Shown here: positions 27,240-35,803 of the stretch, piece after piece
Position numbering within the stretch: the first letter of the stretch is position 1
How the letters are laid out: each line of letters starts with the position of its first letter
Assembly: GCA_020634575.1 (NCBI GenBank)
Contig: JACKBM010000013.1
Location: 58,225 to 122,224 of the forward strand
Direction: 5' to 3'
Source of the DNA: Ardenticatenales bacterium
GTDB taxonomy: Bacteria; Chloroflexota; Anaerolineae; Promineifilales; Promineifilaceae
DNA: 64,000 bases
Made by a program: the position numbers and the translations under genes
The notes under the pieces: generated by a model
Told to the model about the DNA's origin: nothing
Seen by the model: the letters and a program-made list of their open reading frames with translations, nothing else
Databases searched by the model: none

Positions 27240-28538
27240 ATGAATAGCGCGCAGTTAAGTCAACCTCGCCAAGCAGTTACCTGTGCCATCTGCGGCGAAT
27301 CCGCCTATATCACCACCCCGTTCGTATTGCGCAAAGGAAAGCGCCTCTGTCCCCGCTGCCAACGTGCCAAAAGCTTGCCACCACTTTGGTCGTGGCTGTT
27401 TGTCGGCCTGGGCATCCTAATGGCAATACCACTTTTGGACCGTTTAGGTATCGCCATTGTCAACCTTGGCTGGCTATTTGCGAACGTAATAGCCGCTTTT
27501 CTACTTTATTCAATTTGGACTTATGTTGCGACCATTCTTCAAGCGTTGGCTGCGCTAATGTTGGGCTGCAAAGCCCTACTCCTTGTTCTGGGCACGGGAC
27601 ATATTTTGCTCCGAACCCAGATTGGGCGTTGCGGCCTGGTCTGGAGACTTTCTCCCATCGGCGGCTGGTGGCATATTGTGCCTGCCAAAGCGGAGAAAAT
27701 AGCCATCAAATTGCTCATAGTACATCTCTTGCCAACTGCGCTCGTGGTCATCTTGCTCGGCCTTTTCGGACCCAGCTTTTCGTGGTCGCGGCAGTCGTCG
27801 CAGCTGGCACCCCTGGAGATCATGGTAATAATGTGTGCGCTCCACCTGACATTTGCCTTCATCGTGGAACCGTACGCATCTGGCTGGCGCAAAAAGCTGC
27901 GGCATATCTACACCCAAAGGTTCGAGGAAAGAAAAACCTTCTGGAGTATGCACATTAACGCTGCCTATTCGATGCTACTCTGGGATTTCCGAGCCCTGGC
28001 TACGTACCTGCATCAAGAAGCTGTATCTCTGGATGCAAATGCGATCGATACCAGGCAGTTAGCGGCCTATATTTCTCTTTATGATGATGATTTCCAACAG
28101 GCAATCACACAGGCAAAAGCAATCCTATGGGAAAACACCCGGAGTGATATGAACACGGCTATTTGTCTGATGATCATTGGCCAGAGCTTTCTCTACCAAA
28201 AGCAGCCTGATAGTGCGCGCCCCTATGTGCGAGAGGCATTTGCCTATGCGCCCTGGGGCTGCCGGCAAGTAATGGGCGTGCAAAAGCTTTTTGATCAAGA
28301 GCCGGAGCTGGCCCTCAAATACCTCACCGAAGCAAGAAAACAGTCCGGTCTGCCAAGAGACCAAGCCATTCTGGAAGCGCTTTTGAGTATCACCCTCCTT
28401 TTCCTGAAACGGGAACGGGAAGCTGAGCAGTTACTGACCAGGGCAATGAAGCATGGCATAGACGACGCGCCTTATCTCTATGAAGCGTACGCATTACTTT
28501 ATGAGGAGATGAGCTTCGCCGAGTTTTTCGGCCGGTAA
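27240..28538 (+). CDS. Zinc-ribbon membrane protein with TPR-like C-terminus
   Basis: 432 aa, ATG 27240. Residues 15-45 contain paired CxxC motifs (CAICGE and CPRCQR), a probable zinc ribbon. Residues 50-225 carry about four hydrophobic spans. Residues 230-430 are helical and repeat-like (ACISLYDDDFQQAITQ-type pairs), resembling TPR. Codon use is noticeably more AT-rich than in its neighbours. It follows the M48 protease by 21 nt, so it may be an adaptor or partner. No named family recognised. Confidence 0.72.
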   Translation: MNSAQLSQPRQAVTCAICGESAYITTPFVLRKGKRLCPRCQRAKSLPPLWSWLFVGLGILMAIPLLDRLGIAIVNLGWLFANVIAAFLLYSIWTYVATILQALAALMLGCKALLLVLGTGHILLRTQIGRCGLVWRLSPIGGWWHIVPAKAEKIAIKLLIVHLLPTALVVILLGLFGPSFSWSRQSSQLAPLEIMVIMCALHLTFAFIVEPYASGWRKKLRHIYTQRFEERKTFWSMHINAAYSMLLWDFRALATYLHQEAVSLDANAIDTRQLAAYISLYDDDFQQAITQAKAILWENTRSDMNTAICLMIIGQSFLYQKQPDSARPYVREAFAYAPWGCRQVMGVQKLFDQEPELALKYLTEARKQSGLPRDQAILEALLSITLLFLKREREAEQLLTRAMKHGIDDAPYLYEAYALLYEEMSFAEFFGR

Positions 28539-28679
28539 AGCCAGCACGTGCCTTACTCCTGCAAAAAACAGAGCGATGGGAGTGCATGCCAGCTCAGGTA
28601 CAATAGTTCATAGTGATCCGCTAACCATCAGCCTCACAAGAGCTGGACCGACAGGCAGCGCCGCGTTGGAAATTCCGCT

Positions 28680-30278
28680 ATGACAGATGAGTACCGCTTC
28701 AAACTAGCCAGCGAAGACGATGAGTTCGCCCAGATCCACGCCCTGAACTACCGTGCCTTCGTCGAGGAGATCCCGCAGCATCCCCCCAACCCGGAACGCC
28801 GCCTGATCGACAAGTTCCACGACGAAAACAGCTACATCATTTGTCTGCTGGGCGACCAGCTCATTGGCATGTTGGCGCTGCGCAGCCAGCGCCCGTTTTC
28901 CCTGGATGGCAAATTGGCAGACCTGGACAGCTATCTGCCGCCATACCGATCACTATGCGAGGTGCGATTGCTGGCGGTTGAGCCGGCGCACCGGCGGGCG
29001 GGGGTTTTTGGCGGCTTGTTGCGGACGGCTTTTGAATTCGCTCGGGCGCAGGGTCATGATCTGGCCGTCATGTCCGGCACAGTGCGGGAGCTGGCCCTTT
29101 ATGAACGGATGGGTTGGGTACCGTTTGGCCCCCTCGTCGGCACGGCGGCGGCCCAATACCAGCCGATGTTCTGGACATTGGAACAGGTACAATTGGCTGT
29201 GCCGCGCCTGGAAAAAGGCGCGCCAGTTCCCGACGAACGTCCGATTCATAATGTCGTTAATTTGCTGCCTGGACCCGTCACCCTCCACCCCACCGTCCAG
29301 GCTGCCATGGCCGCCACACCTGTTTCGCATAGACTGAAAGAATTTGTAACAGATGTAAAAACCACCCAACAAATATTATGTCTGCTCACCGGCGCTACCT
29401 TCGTGGAACTGCTGATGGGCAGCGGCACCCTGGCCAATGATGCCATCGCCGCCCACCTGGCTCTTCTGGATGAGCCGGGCCTGATGCTGGCGAATGGCGA
29501 ATTTGGCAGCCGGCTAACCGACCATGCCCGGCGGGCCGGCCTCCAATTTGAGACATTATCGTTCGACTGGGGGCAACCCTTTGACTACGAACGCGTGGCC
29601 GAGGCGCTGGCCAACCGGCCGGTTGGCTGGCTCTGGACCAACCATTGTGAAACCTCCACCGGCGTCCTGAATGATCTGCCCCGCCTGCAAGCGCTTTGCC
29701 AGCAATCCGGTACCCGGCTGGTCGTCGATGCCATCAGCTCCATTGGCCTGGCGCCCGTCGACCTCTCTGGCGTCTACCTGGCCTCGGGCGTCAGCGGCAA
29801 GGGGCTGGGCTCTGTGCCGGGCATCGCCATGGTTTACTACAACCAGCCCATCGTGCCACATCCGGAACGGCTGCCCAGCTACCTGGATATCGGGCTCTAT
29901 GCAGCCAGCGCCGGCGTCCCCTTCACGCTTTCCTCCAACCTGCTCTACGCGCTAAAGTCCGCCCTGGCCCTGGTTGAGCTGCCGGCGCGCTACGAGCAGA
30001 TAGGAGCGGTCTCCGGCTGGTGCCGCGAGCGGCTGGCGGAACGGGGCATCGGCGTGCTGGCACCGGCCGGTCACGGGGCTCCCGCCGTCCTCAGCCTGGT
30101 GCTGCCGGCCCACCTGGATTCCTACCAGCTCGGCCGCGCCTTGCTCGACCGGGGCTACCAGATCAGCTTCGCCAGCCGCTACCTGATCGCCCGCAACGTC
30201 ATCCAGCTCTGCTTCTTCAGCCCGGTGCGCCGTGAACAGCTCTGGCCGATGATCCACATTCTGGAGCAGGCGCTCTGA
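28680..30278 (+). CDS. Fusion of GNAT-like acyltransferase and class-V aminotransferase
   Basis: 532 aa. Residues 1-165 resemble GNAT/FeeM-type N-acyltransferases (VRLLAVEPAHRRAGVFGGLL acyl-CoA-binding loop, YERMGWVPFG end). Residues 180-532 form a class-V aminotransferase of alanine-glyoxylate/serine type: LLPGPVTLHPTV start, GSGTLANDAI glycine-rich loop, VVDAISSIG with the PLP-contacting Asp, and Lys374 in SGVSGKGLGSVPG as the Schiff-base lysine. One polypeptide would thus combine acyl transfer with transamination, suggesting modification of an amino acid and its amine. The substrate is unknown. The ATG lacks a strong ribosome-binding site. Confidence 0.85.
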   Translation: MTDEYRFKLASEDDEFAQIHALNYRAFVEEIPQHPPNPERRLIDKFHDENSYIICLLGDQLIGMLALRSQRPFSLDGKLADLDSYLPPYRSLCEVRLLAVEPAHRRAGVFGGLLRTAFEFARAQGHDLAVMSGTVRELALYERMGWVPFGPLVGTAAAQYQPMFWTLEQVQLAVPRLEKGAPVPDERPIHNVVNLLPGPVTLHPTVQAAMAATPVSHRLKEFVTDVKTTQQILCLLTGATFVELLMGSGTLANDAIAAHLALLDEPGLMLANGEFGSRLTDHARRAGLQFETLSFDWGQPFDYERVAEALANRPVGWLWTNHCETSTGVLNDLPRLQALCQQSGTRLVVDAISSIGLAPVDLSGVYLASGVSGKGLGSVPGIAMVYYNQPIVPHPERLPSYLDIGLYAASAGVPFTLSSNLLYALKSALALVELPARYEQIGAVSGWCRERLAERGIGVLAPAGHGAPAVLSLVLPAHLDSYQLGRALLDRGYQISFASRYLIARNVIQLCFFSPVRREQLWPMIHILEQAL

Positions 30279-30435
30279 AGCCGGGCAGCGTCGGCAAAGC
30301 GTCGCCTGTCTGGCTGTCATTCGTACAGTAGATTGCCACGAGCAAGCTATACTTGGCATCAGTACGCACTTTCGTTTCCAGATAGCGGACCCGCCTTCCG
30401 TCAGCTCTTGACAGTACAGATATCGGACTTGCCCA

Positions 30436-32709
30436 ATGTTCCGTGCCAAAGCCAGCCCCCGCCTGCTCCTGTTTCTACTCCTGCTTCTGGCTGCCTGCCA
30501 GCCCCCTACCCCCGCCGTCACCCCAACGGCCTCGCCACTACCCACAACTGGCGCCGAGTTGATATTCACGCCAACGGCCACAACCACTATTGCCGCAACA
30601 GCCACCCCGCTGCCAACGACCGTTTCAGCAACATCAATTAGCATCACCGCTGCCGCCACATCTACCGCTTTGCCCACCGCAACGTCGCAGCCAGCCTTCA
30701 CCCGCACCCCCACGCCCGGTCCCATCCCACTGCCACCCCTACCGACCGGCCTCGAAACACCTATCCCATTTGGCGCAGCCATCGGTACGCCGTTGCCGCC
30801 GCAGACGCAGCCTATCACGGCGGCAAACGTCAGCCTGTTGGCGGAAACCGGCCGGTGGGGCAAAGGCCGCATCCTGCAAGCCATTTACAGCCCGGATGGG
30901 GCCAGCCTCTACGTACTGACCGAGCAAGGACTCTATCTTTACGAGACGGCCACAGCAACCCAGCTCACTTTCTGGCCCTTTGCCGGCAGCGCCATGCAGG
31001 CGATGGCGCTCTCACCGGATGGCGCCATGCTCGCCCTGTTAGCCGCTAGCGAGGTTCCCTTTGTGGAACTCCGGGCCGCCGCCGATTTCCGCTTTTTGGC
31101 CGCTTTCTACCCATTCCCCAATGTCCAGCGGGAGCTGCGTGAACTCCATTTTGGCCCGGATTCCCAGACCCTTTTCGTAGCCTCCTGGAGTTGGGTTGCC
31201 CGGGGTTCACGCCAGCCAGGCCAGTTAGCGGCCTGGGATGCAGCCACCCTGACCCACCTCGGCACCCTTGGCGAAGTCGATGAGATGACCGGTATCTCGT
31301 CACAATTTACCTTTGCCGCCAGCCTATTTAACGAAGCTGAAGTACGCCTTTATCAATGGGGATCGGCCGGTTTCCAGCTCCTGCAAACCTGGCCAGTGCC
31401 CGACGAGCTGCCAATGAATGGCAAGCTGGCGCTGGCACCGGATGGCAGCCTGCTCGCCGTCAGCGCTGCGCATGGCATCAGTTTCGCCGTCATCGACACA
31501 GAAGAGGGTGAGCTCCTTTACATGCTCAACGAGCCGGAGCGCCCGGTCGCCGGCAAGCCAGCAGCAGTCAGCGGTCCTGGACGCGGCTACATCAACTCGC
31601 TGGTGTTTAACTCGGATGGCAGCCTTCTTGGCGCCACTACCGGTTATCAGGATTTGCTGGTCTGGCAAGCCGCGACAGGCCAGCGCCAACAGCGCCTTGA
31701 TCGGGCCGGTGCTGAGCTGACGTTTGCCCCAACCGGCGCCCTCGTCGCCACCTGGCAGCATAGTCTGAGTCAATGGCGCCTGGCTGACGGCAGCCAGCTC
31801 AACTCGCTCCGCCAGCATTTCGGGGCGATCGCCGACCTCGCGGCGCTGCCGGGCCGGCCGGATATCGCTATCGCCTCAGCCGATGGCTATCTCTATTTCC
31901 GCCACGGCCAAACGGGCGAACTTGTCTCTAGTTTCCGCGCCGGCGTCAGCAATGAAGGAGGTTTTATCCCGCCCGCCGTCCAGCACCTGTCCGTTGCCGC
32001 GGATGGCTCGGCTCTGGCCATCGCCTCCAATGACAACTTTTGGCACTATGATCTGGCGACAGGCAATGCGACCACCTATGCTCACCCTCCCCGCAGCGAC
32101 ATCGGCGCCAACGATGTGGCCATGGCCCCCGATGGCAGCTTTATCCTGAGCTCAAATCACGATAACCCTGCCATGATCCAATATCTGGGTGATGAGGAAT
32201 GGCATTTCACCGATTTGCACCAACCCAGCATCCTGGTGGCTTCGCCTACCGATCCTATCTTCGCCGTCGGCAACTACAGTCTGCCCGCACTGCTCTGGAA
32301 CTGGGTTACCGAGGAACTGATCGAACTCCCTGACGATGAGTTGAGCGCAACCGGCGATTTTATTGAAATGACCGCCGCAGCCTTTTCGCCCGATGGTAAA
32401 CTCCTGGCCATGGGCACCAACGGCAACCATCTCGTCGTCTGGGATCAGCTTGATGGTGAGCCGGTTATGCGCTGGTTCATGGTCCAATCGGAACGCCATC
32501 GACCCGTTTGGGCCGTAGCCTTCTCGCCTGGCGGCTCCCTGCTGGTCGCGGCCAGTGAGAGCTGGCTCTACTTCTGGGACCCGGCCGGTCAGCTCCTCTT
32601 TTCACTGGATACCGGCCGGTCCATCACCAGCCTGGCCTTCGCCACAGACGGCAGCCGTCTTTACAGTGGGCACACCGACGGCACCGTGAGGGGATGGCAG
32701 GTGCCATAA
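30436..32709 (+). CDS. WD40-repeat lipoprotein
   Basis: 757 aa. The signal peptide is of lipoprotein type (LLLFLLLLLAAC, lipobox LAAC at about residue 21). Residues 22-110 are a Thr/Pro/Ala-rich linker, typical of surface lipoproteins. The rest has WD40-like blades with ending motifs such as LLVWQAATG, HLVVWDQLDG and LYFWDPAGQ, and SPDGxxLA repeats. It is predicted to be a surface-anchored propeller for protein binding. It follows the fusion gene in the same direction with a 157-nt gap. Confidence 0.85.
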   Translation: MFRAKASPRLLLFLLLLLAACQPPTPAVTPTASPLPTTGAELIFTPTATTTIAATATPLPTTVSATSISITAAATSTALPTATSQPAFTRTPTPGPIPLPPLPTGLETPIPFGAAIGTPLPPQTQPITAANVSLLAETGRWGKGRILQAIYSPDGASLYVLTEQGLYLYETATATQLTFWPFAGSAMQAMALSPDGAMLALLAASEVPFVELRAAADFRFLAAFYPFPNVQRELRELHFGPDSQTLFVASWSWVARGSRQPGQLAAWDAATLTHLGTLGEVDEMTGISSQFTFAASLFNEAEVRLYQWGSAGFQLLQTWPVPDELPMNGKLALAPDGSLLAVSAAHGISFAVIDTEEGELLYMLNEPERPVAGKPAAVSGPGRGYINSLVFNSDGSLLGATTGYQDLLVWQAATGQRQQRLDRAGAELTFAPTGALVATWQHSLSQWRLADGSQLNSLRQHFGAIADLAALPGRPDIAIASADGYLYFRHGQTGELVSSFRAGVSNEGGFIPPAVQHLSVAADGSALAIASNDNFWHYDLATGNATTYAHPPRSDIGANDVAMAPDGSFILSSNHDNPAMIQYLGDEEWHFTDLHQPSILVASPTDPIFAVGNYSLPALLWNWVTEELIELPDDELSATGDFIEMTAAAFSPDGKLLAMGTNGNHLVVWDQLDGEPVMRWFMVQSERHRPVWAVAFSPGGSLLVAASESWLYFWDPAGQLLFSLDTGRSITSLAFATDGSRLYSGHTDGTVRGWQVP

Positions 32710-32815
32710 AATTGCCCCGGCCCACCTGAAGGTTTCCTGAAGAGCACTTCCCTAAACTGGTTGGCAATGACATCAGGCCGCTGCGTCGGCGCCAACCAAC
32801 GGGAGGAACTGCCCC

Positions 32816-33415
32816 ATGCGAACTTACGGAATTGTCCTGCTCATTCTGGTCATCCTATTCATGGTCGGTGCTGGCGCAGCCGCCTATTTTCGCCGCTGGC
32901 CGCACAAGGATGTCCGCGAACAACTCACATTAATCGCGCATGACCGCTTCGGCTGGACGGCACAGGCTCTTATTTTCCCTCTGGTCTTTGGCCTAACTGC
33001 CATCCTGTTTCTATTGATCACCCAAACGCTGGCGGCGACCGGCCCACGGTCGCTAGGCCTGGTCGCCGCGCTGCTGTTCGGCGCCGCCTGTTGCCTCTGG
33101 CTGCCTATCAGTATCGGCCGCATCCGCTATTGGTCAACGGCCGTCGCTTTGCTGGCGAAACATGATGTGGACCGGCCGGTAGACATCAACTTTGGCGCCA
33201 ATACGTTCTGGAGCCACACCATCTGCATCCTCCTGGCCATCGTCCTGATGAGCACCGCCCTGGCCTGGGCCGGGGTGCTGCCCTGGCTGGGTTGGCTAGT
33301 GGCGCTCATGACCCTAGCCGGCCTAGTTGCCGACAGGTGGATCTGGCGTGATTGGCCGCCGTTCCTGAACTATCTGCTCTTGCTCATCCTGGCCATCGGG
33401 CTGATACTGGCCTAG
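32816..33415 (+). CDS. Small integral membrane protein
   Basis: 199 aa, preceded by GGGAGGA. It has about six hydrophobic spans: 3-25, 50-70, 77-97, a long pair at 132-170 and 175-198. A basic RRWPHKDVREQ loop follows the first span. No catalytic motif and no family recognised. It is 106 nt downstream of the WD40 lipoprotein and may share its transcript. Confidence 0.75.
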   Translation: MRTYGIVLLILVILFMVGAGAAAYFRRWPHKDVREQLTLIAHDRFGWTAQALIFPLVFGLTAILFLLITQTLAATGPRSLGLVAALLFGAACCLWLPISIGRIRYWSTAVALLAKHDVDRPVDINFGANTFWSHTICILLAIVLMSTALAWAGVLPWLGWLVALMTLAGLVADRWIWRDWPPFLNYLLLLILAIGLILA

Positions 33416-33507
33416 AGAAGCAGCCGGCACGGAGGACAAATTTGCCGCTGTCTGGCTCTGTGTCCTCCGTGTCGTCCTTATCGGTCAGGGCCAGACCGCC
33501 CGCGCGG

Positions 33508-33939
33508 CTATGCGTTTCTGGCCGAACGCTCCATAACCGGCGTGTTCTGAAAGATTTCTACCCGCCAGCGACCATCAGCGCCTTTGACCATGATGGCCAG
33601 CGGGCGCGCCTTTGAATCTGCCCGTCCCACCAGGTGCGCGTCCCACTGCACGGCCGCCACGTCGGGGCGCAGGAAACGAATCCAGCGCATAGAGTACTCC
33701 TGTTGTGTGCCCTTGTAGAAAGTACTGAAAATGTGCGCATGACCAGCCGTAAGGGCCTCGCGCCCCTCAACGTAATGGCCGTTCCAAACCGTGTGACGAA
33801 TATCCTCACCGACCTGGGCCGACCACGCTTCGCTATCCCCCCTGTTCCAGGCATCAACGAGCGCCTGCACCACATCCCTGATTGCCTGTTCGTCCGCCGC
33901 CACGTCTGGCGTCATGGCCATCATCATCTCGTTTTCCAT
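33508..33939 (-). CDS. SnoaL/NTF2-like domain protein
   Basis: 143 aa from ATG 33939, which has AAGGAG upstream; longer in-frame starts lack one. The pattern (DEQAIRDVVQALVDAWNRGD, then WVGEDIRHTVWNGHYVEGRE-like and IMVKGADGRWRVEIFQNT) matches the DUF4440/SnoaL-like part of the NTF2 superfamily, a cone-shaped fold used by small isomerases, hydrolases or as a binding domain. No catalytic Asp/His pair can be assigned with certainty. Confidence 0.82.
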   Translation of the reverse strand: MENEMMMAMTPDVAADEQAIRDVVQALVDAWNRGDSEAWSAQVGEDIRHTVWNGHYVEGREALTAGHAHIFSTFYKGTQQEYSMRWIRFLRPDVAAVQWDAHLVGRADSKARPLAIMVKGADGRWRVEIFQNTPVMERSARNA

Positions 33940-34078
33940 CGCTATTGCTCCTTTTGTCTTGAACCCGCACCTGGCGGGCAGGCCGCCGTCTCTCTTTTGG
34001 GCGGCCATCTGTTTGAATTGCCCTTACAATAGCGAACCACCCTTTAGAAACTCTTCAAATTTAGTGTGCCCAAAACTT

Positions 34079-34132
34079 GAGGGGTTAACCGACCCGTCGG
34101 GTTAGCCAACCCGACGGGTTGGCCAACCCCTC
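34079..34132. repeat. 25-bp imperfect inverted repeat, same core as 4230-4283
   Basis: Arms 34079-34103 and 34108-34132 match at 22 of 25 positions around a 4-nt AGCC loop, and share the ACCCGTCGGGTT core of the element at 4230. It lies between the SnoaL-like gene and the SDR gene. A dispersed palindromic repeat is likely. Confidence 0.7.
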
Positions 34133-34248
34133 GCCTTTAGTCGAACGCGCACCTTCATCGATACCGGCCGGATGGCACCCCGAGTTACAATATCGACGCG
34201 AAGCTAATCAATTAACCGCATCAGTTTCAGCACAAGGAGGCACAGCAG

Positions 34249-34983
34249 ATGACAAAAGTAGCCCTGGTGACCGGCGCCGCCCGCGGCATCGGCCTGGCGA
34301 TCAGCGAAGCCCTGTTGGCGGCAGGTTTCACCGTCGTCGGCGTTGACATCAACGAAGCGCTTCTGGTTGAGCACGCCAGCCGGCAGGAAGCGTTTCAACC
34401 ATTCGTCACCGACCTGACCGACCATGGTCGGATACAGACGCTTTTTGGCCACATCCAGGATCAGTACGGCGGGCTTGACGCCCTGGTCAACAATGCCGGC
34501 ACCTGCTTCATGTCAGATTTTCTGGAGATTAGCCCGGCGGAGTTCCAGCAGCAGATGGCGATTAACTTTGACAGCGCCTTTTTCTGCTGCCAGGCGGCGA
34601 TCCCGCTGATGCTGCCGCGCCCTGGGGTCAAAAAGATCGTCAATATCTCGTCTAACGGCGCCTACAACTTCGAGGTTTTCGACCCACCCCACTACCGGGC
34701 CAGCAAGGCCGCCCTGGATAATCTCACCCGGCATTTGGCCCGCCAATACGCGGCACAAAACATCGCCATCAACTCCATCGCCCCGGCGATGACCCGCACC
34801 GACCTGTTCGACGTTGTGCCAGCCGAGGTGCTCGCTGGGGCGATTGCCGGCATGCCGCGCGGCAAACCGATGGAGCCGGCCGAAGTCGCGGCCTGGGTCG
34901 CCTTTCTACTCTCACCGGCCGGTGATTGCGCCAGCGGCAATATTATCGTCCTGAATCAGGGGCGGGATGTGCGCTCGGGTTAG
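34249..34983 (+). CDS. Short-chain dehydrogenase/reductase
   Basis: 244 aa, ATG 34249 after AAGGAGG. Classical SDR: cofactor loop TGAARGIGLA (residues 8-17), NNAG, catalytic Ser in NISSNGAY, and YRASK with catalytic Tyr/Lys. Asp in VVGVDIN at the end of beta-2 favours NAD(H) over NADP(H). The substrate is unknown. It converges with the MBL-fold gene with a 4-nt overlap of stops. Confidence 0.9.
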   Translation: MTKVALVTGAARGIGLAISEALLAAGFTVVGVDINEALLVEHASRQEAFQPFVTDLTDHGRIQTLFGHIQDQYGGLDALVNNAGTCFMSDFLEISPAEFQQQMAINFDSAFFCCQAAIPLMLPRPGVKKIVNISSNGAYNFEVFDPPHYRASKAALDNLTRHLARQYAAQNIAINSIAPAMTRTDLFDVVPAEVLAGAIAGMPRGKPMEPAEVAAWVAFLLSPAGDCASGNIIVLNQGRDVRSG

Positions 34984-35732
34984 CCGTAGAAGGCAGGCGC
35001 TTTGCGCAACGAGGGCCATTGCCTCGGGTCGTGCCCATAGATGATGAAGGCGCCCTGCTCAGTCGCCAACGCCAACAGGCGCTCAGCGTTCTGCCGGGCC
35101 TGCGTCTCATCCCAGGCGCCGCCAAACCCTTCCTCCAGCTCGGCGGGCCGGGAGATGGCGTCGCCAGTCAGGAGCACCGGGCCGGTTTCGGGCAATGTCA
35201 GCAGCAGCGAGAGCTGGCCCGGCGCGTGACCGGGCGTGAGCAACACCTGCACCCCCTCGCACAGCGTCATATCCTCGGTGACGAGCTGGTACTCGACGTC
35301 CTCCGGCCAGCTCATGGGGCGGGCTGAACCAAAATAGCGTGGCGCCGGTAACGCTCGCTCGGCCGCACCAATCAGCATGGGCGCCGCCGGAAAGTCAGCA
35401 ATGCCGCCGACATGGTCAATATCGCTATGCGTCATGATAACCAGATCAATATCTTCGGGGCGCAGACCAACTTTGGCCAGCTGCGGCGCGGGCTGGTTCT
35501 CCGGCCCCATCGCCAGCACCCGGCCAAACACCTCCAGCCCATCAGCCAACGTGGCGGCTTCGGCATCCTCCGTATAACGGATAGGAAAGCCTGTGTCCAC
35601 CAGGATGTTCTGCCCGCCCGCCGTCTGGATGAGAAAGCCGGGGATGCCAATGACGCGGCCATTGGCATGAACTTGAAAAAGACCATAATCAAGGATGTAA
35701 AGACGGGCAACCGGCCCAACAATTTCACTCAT
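34980..35732 (-). CDS. Metallo-beta-lactamase-fold hydrolase, AHL-lactonase-like
   Basis: 250 aa. The zinc-binding motif is THSDIDHVGG (HxDxDH-like form of HxHxDH, with the second His replaced by Asp), followed by LTPGHAPGQLS and VLLTGDAIS for the next ligands and IIYGHDP for the last His. The N-terminal layout (YILDYGLFQVHANG, FLIQTAGGQNILVDTG) resembles the N-acyl-homoserine-lactonase branch. It should be a zinc hydrolase for a lactone, ester or thioester; quorum quenching is possible but not shown. Confidence 0.85.
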   Translation of the reverse strand: MSEIVGPVARLYILDYGLFQVHANGRVIGIPGFLIQTAGGQNILVDTGFPIRYTEDAEAATLADGLEVFGRVLAMGPENQPAPQLAKVGLRPEDIDLVIMTHSDIDHVGGIADFPAAPMLIGAAERALPAPRYFGSARPMSWPEDVEYQLVTEDMTLCEGVQVLLTPGHAPGQLSLLLTLPETGPVLLTGDAISRPAELEEGFGGAWDETQARQNAERLLALATEQGAFIIYGHDPRQWPSLRKAPAFYG

Positions 35733-35803
35733 ATCGTTAGTGTAAGGCTAACCTGTCCGGTTGGCCAACCGCTCAGCCGATCAGCGGCAGCCAGGATGCA
35801 GGC

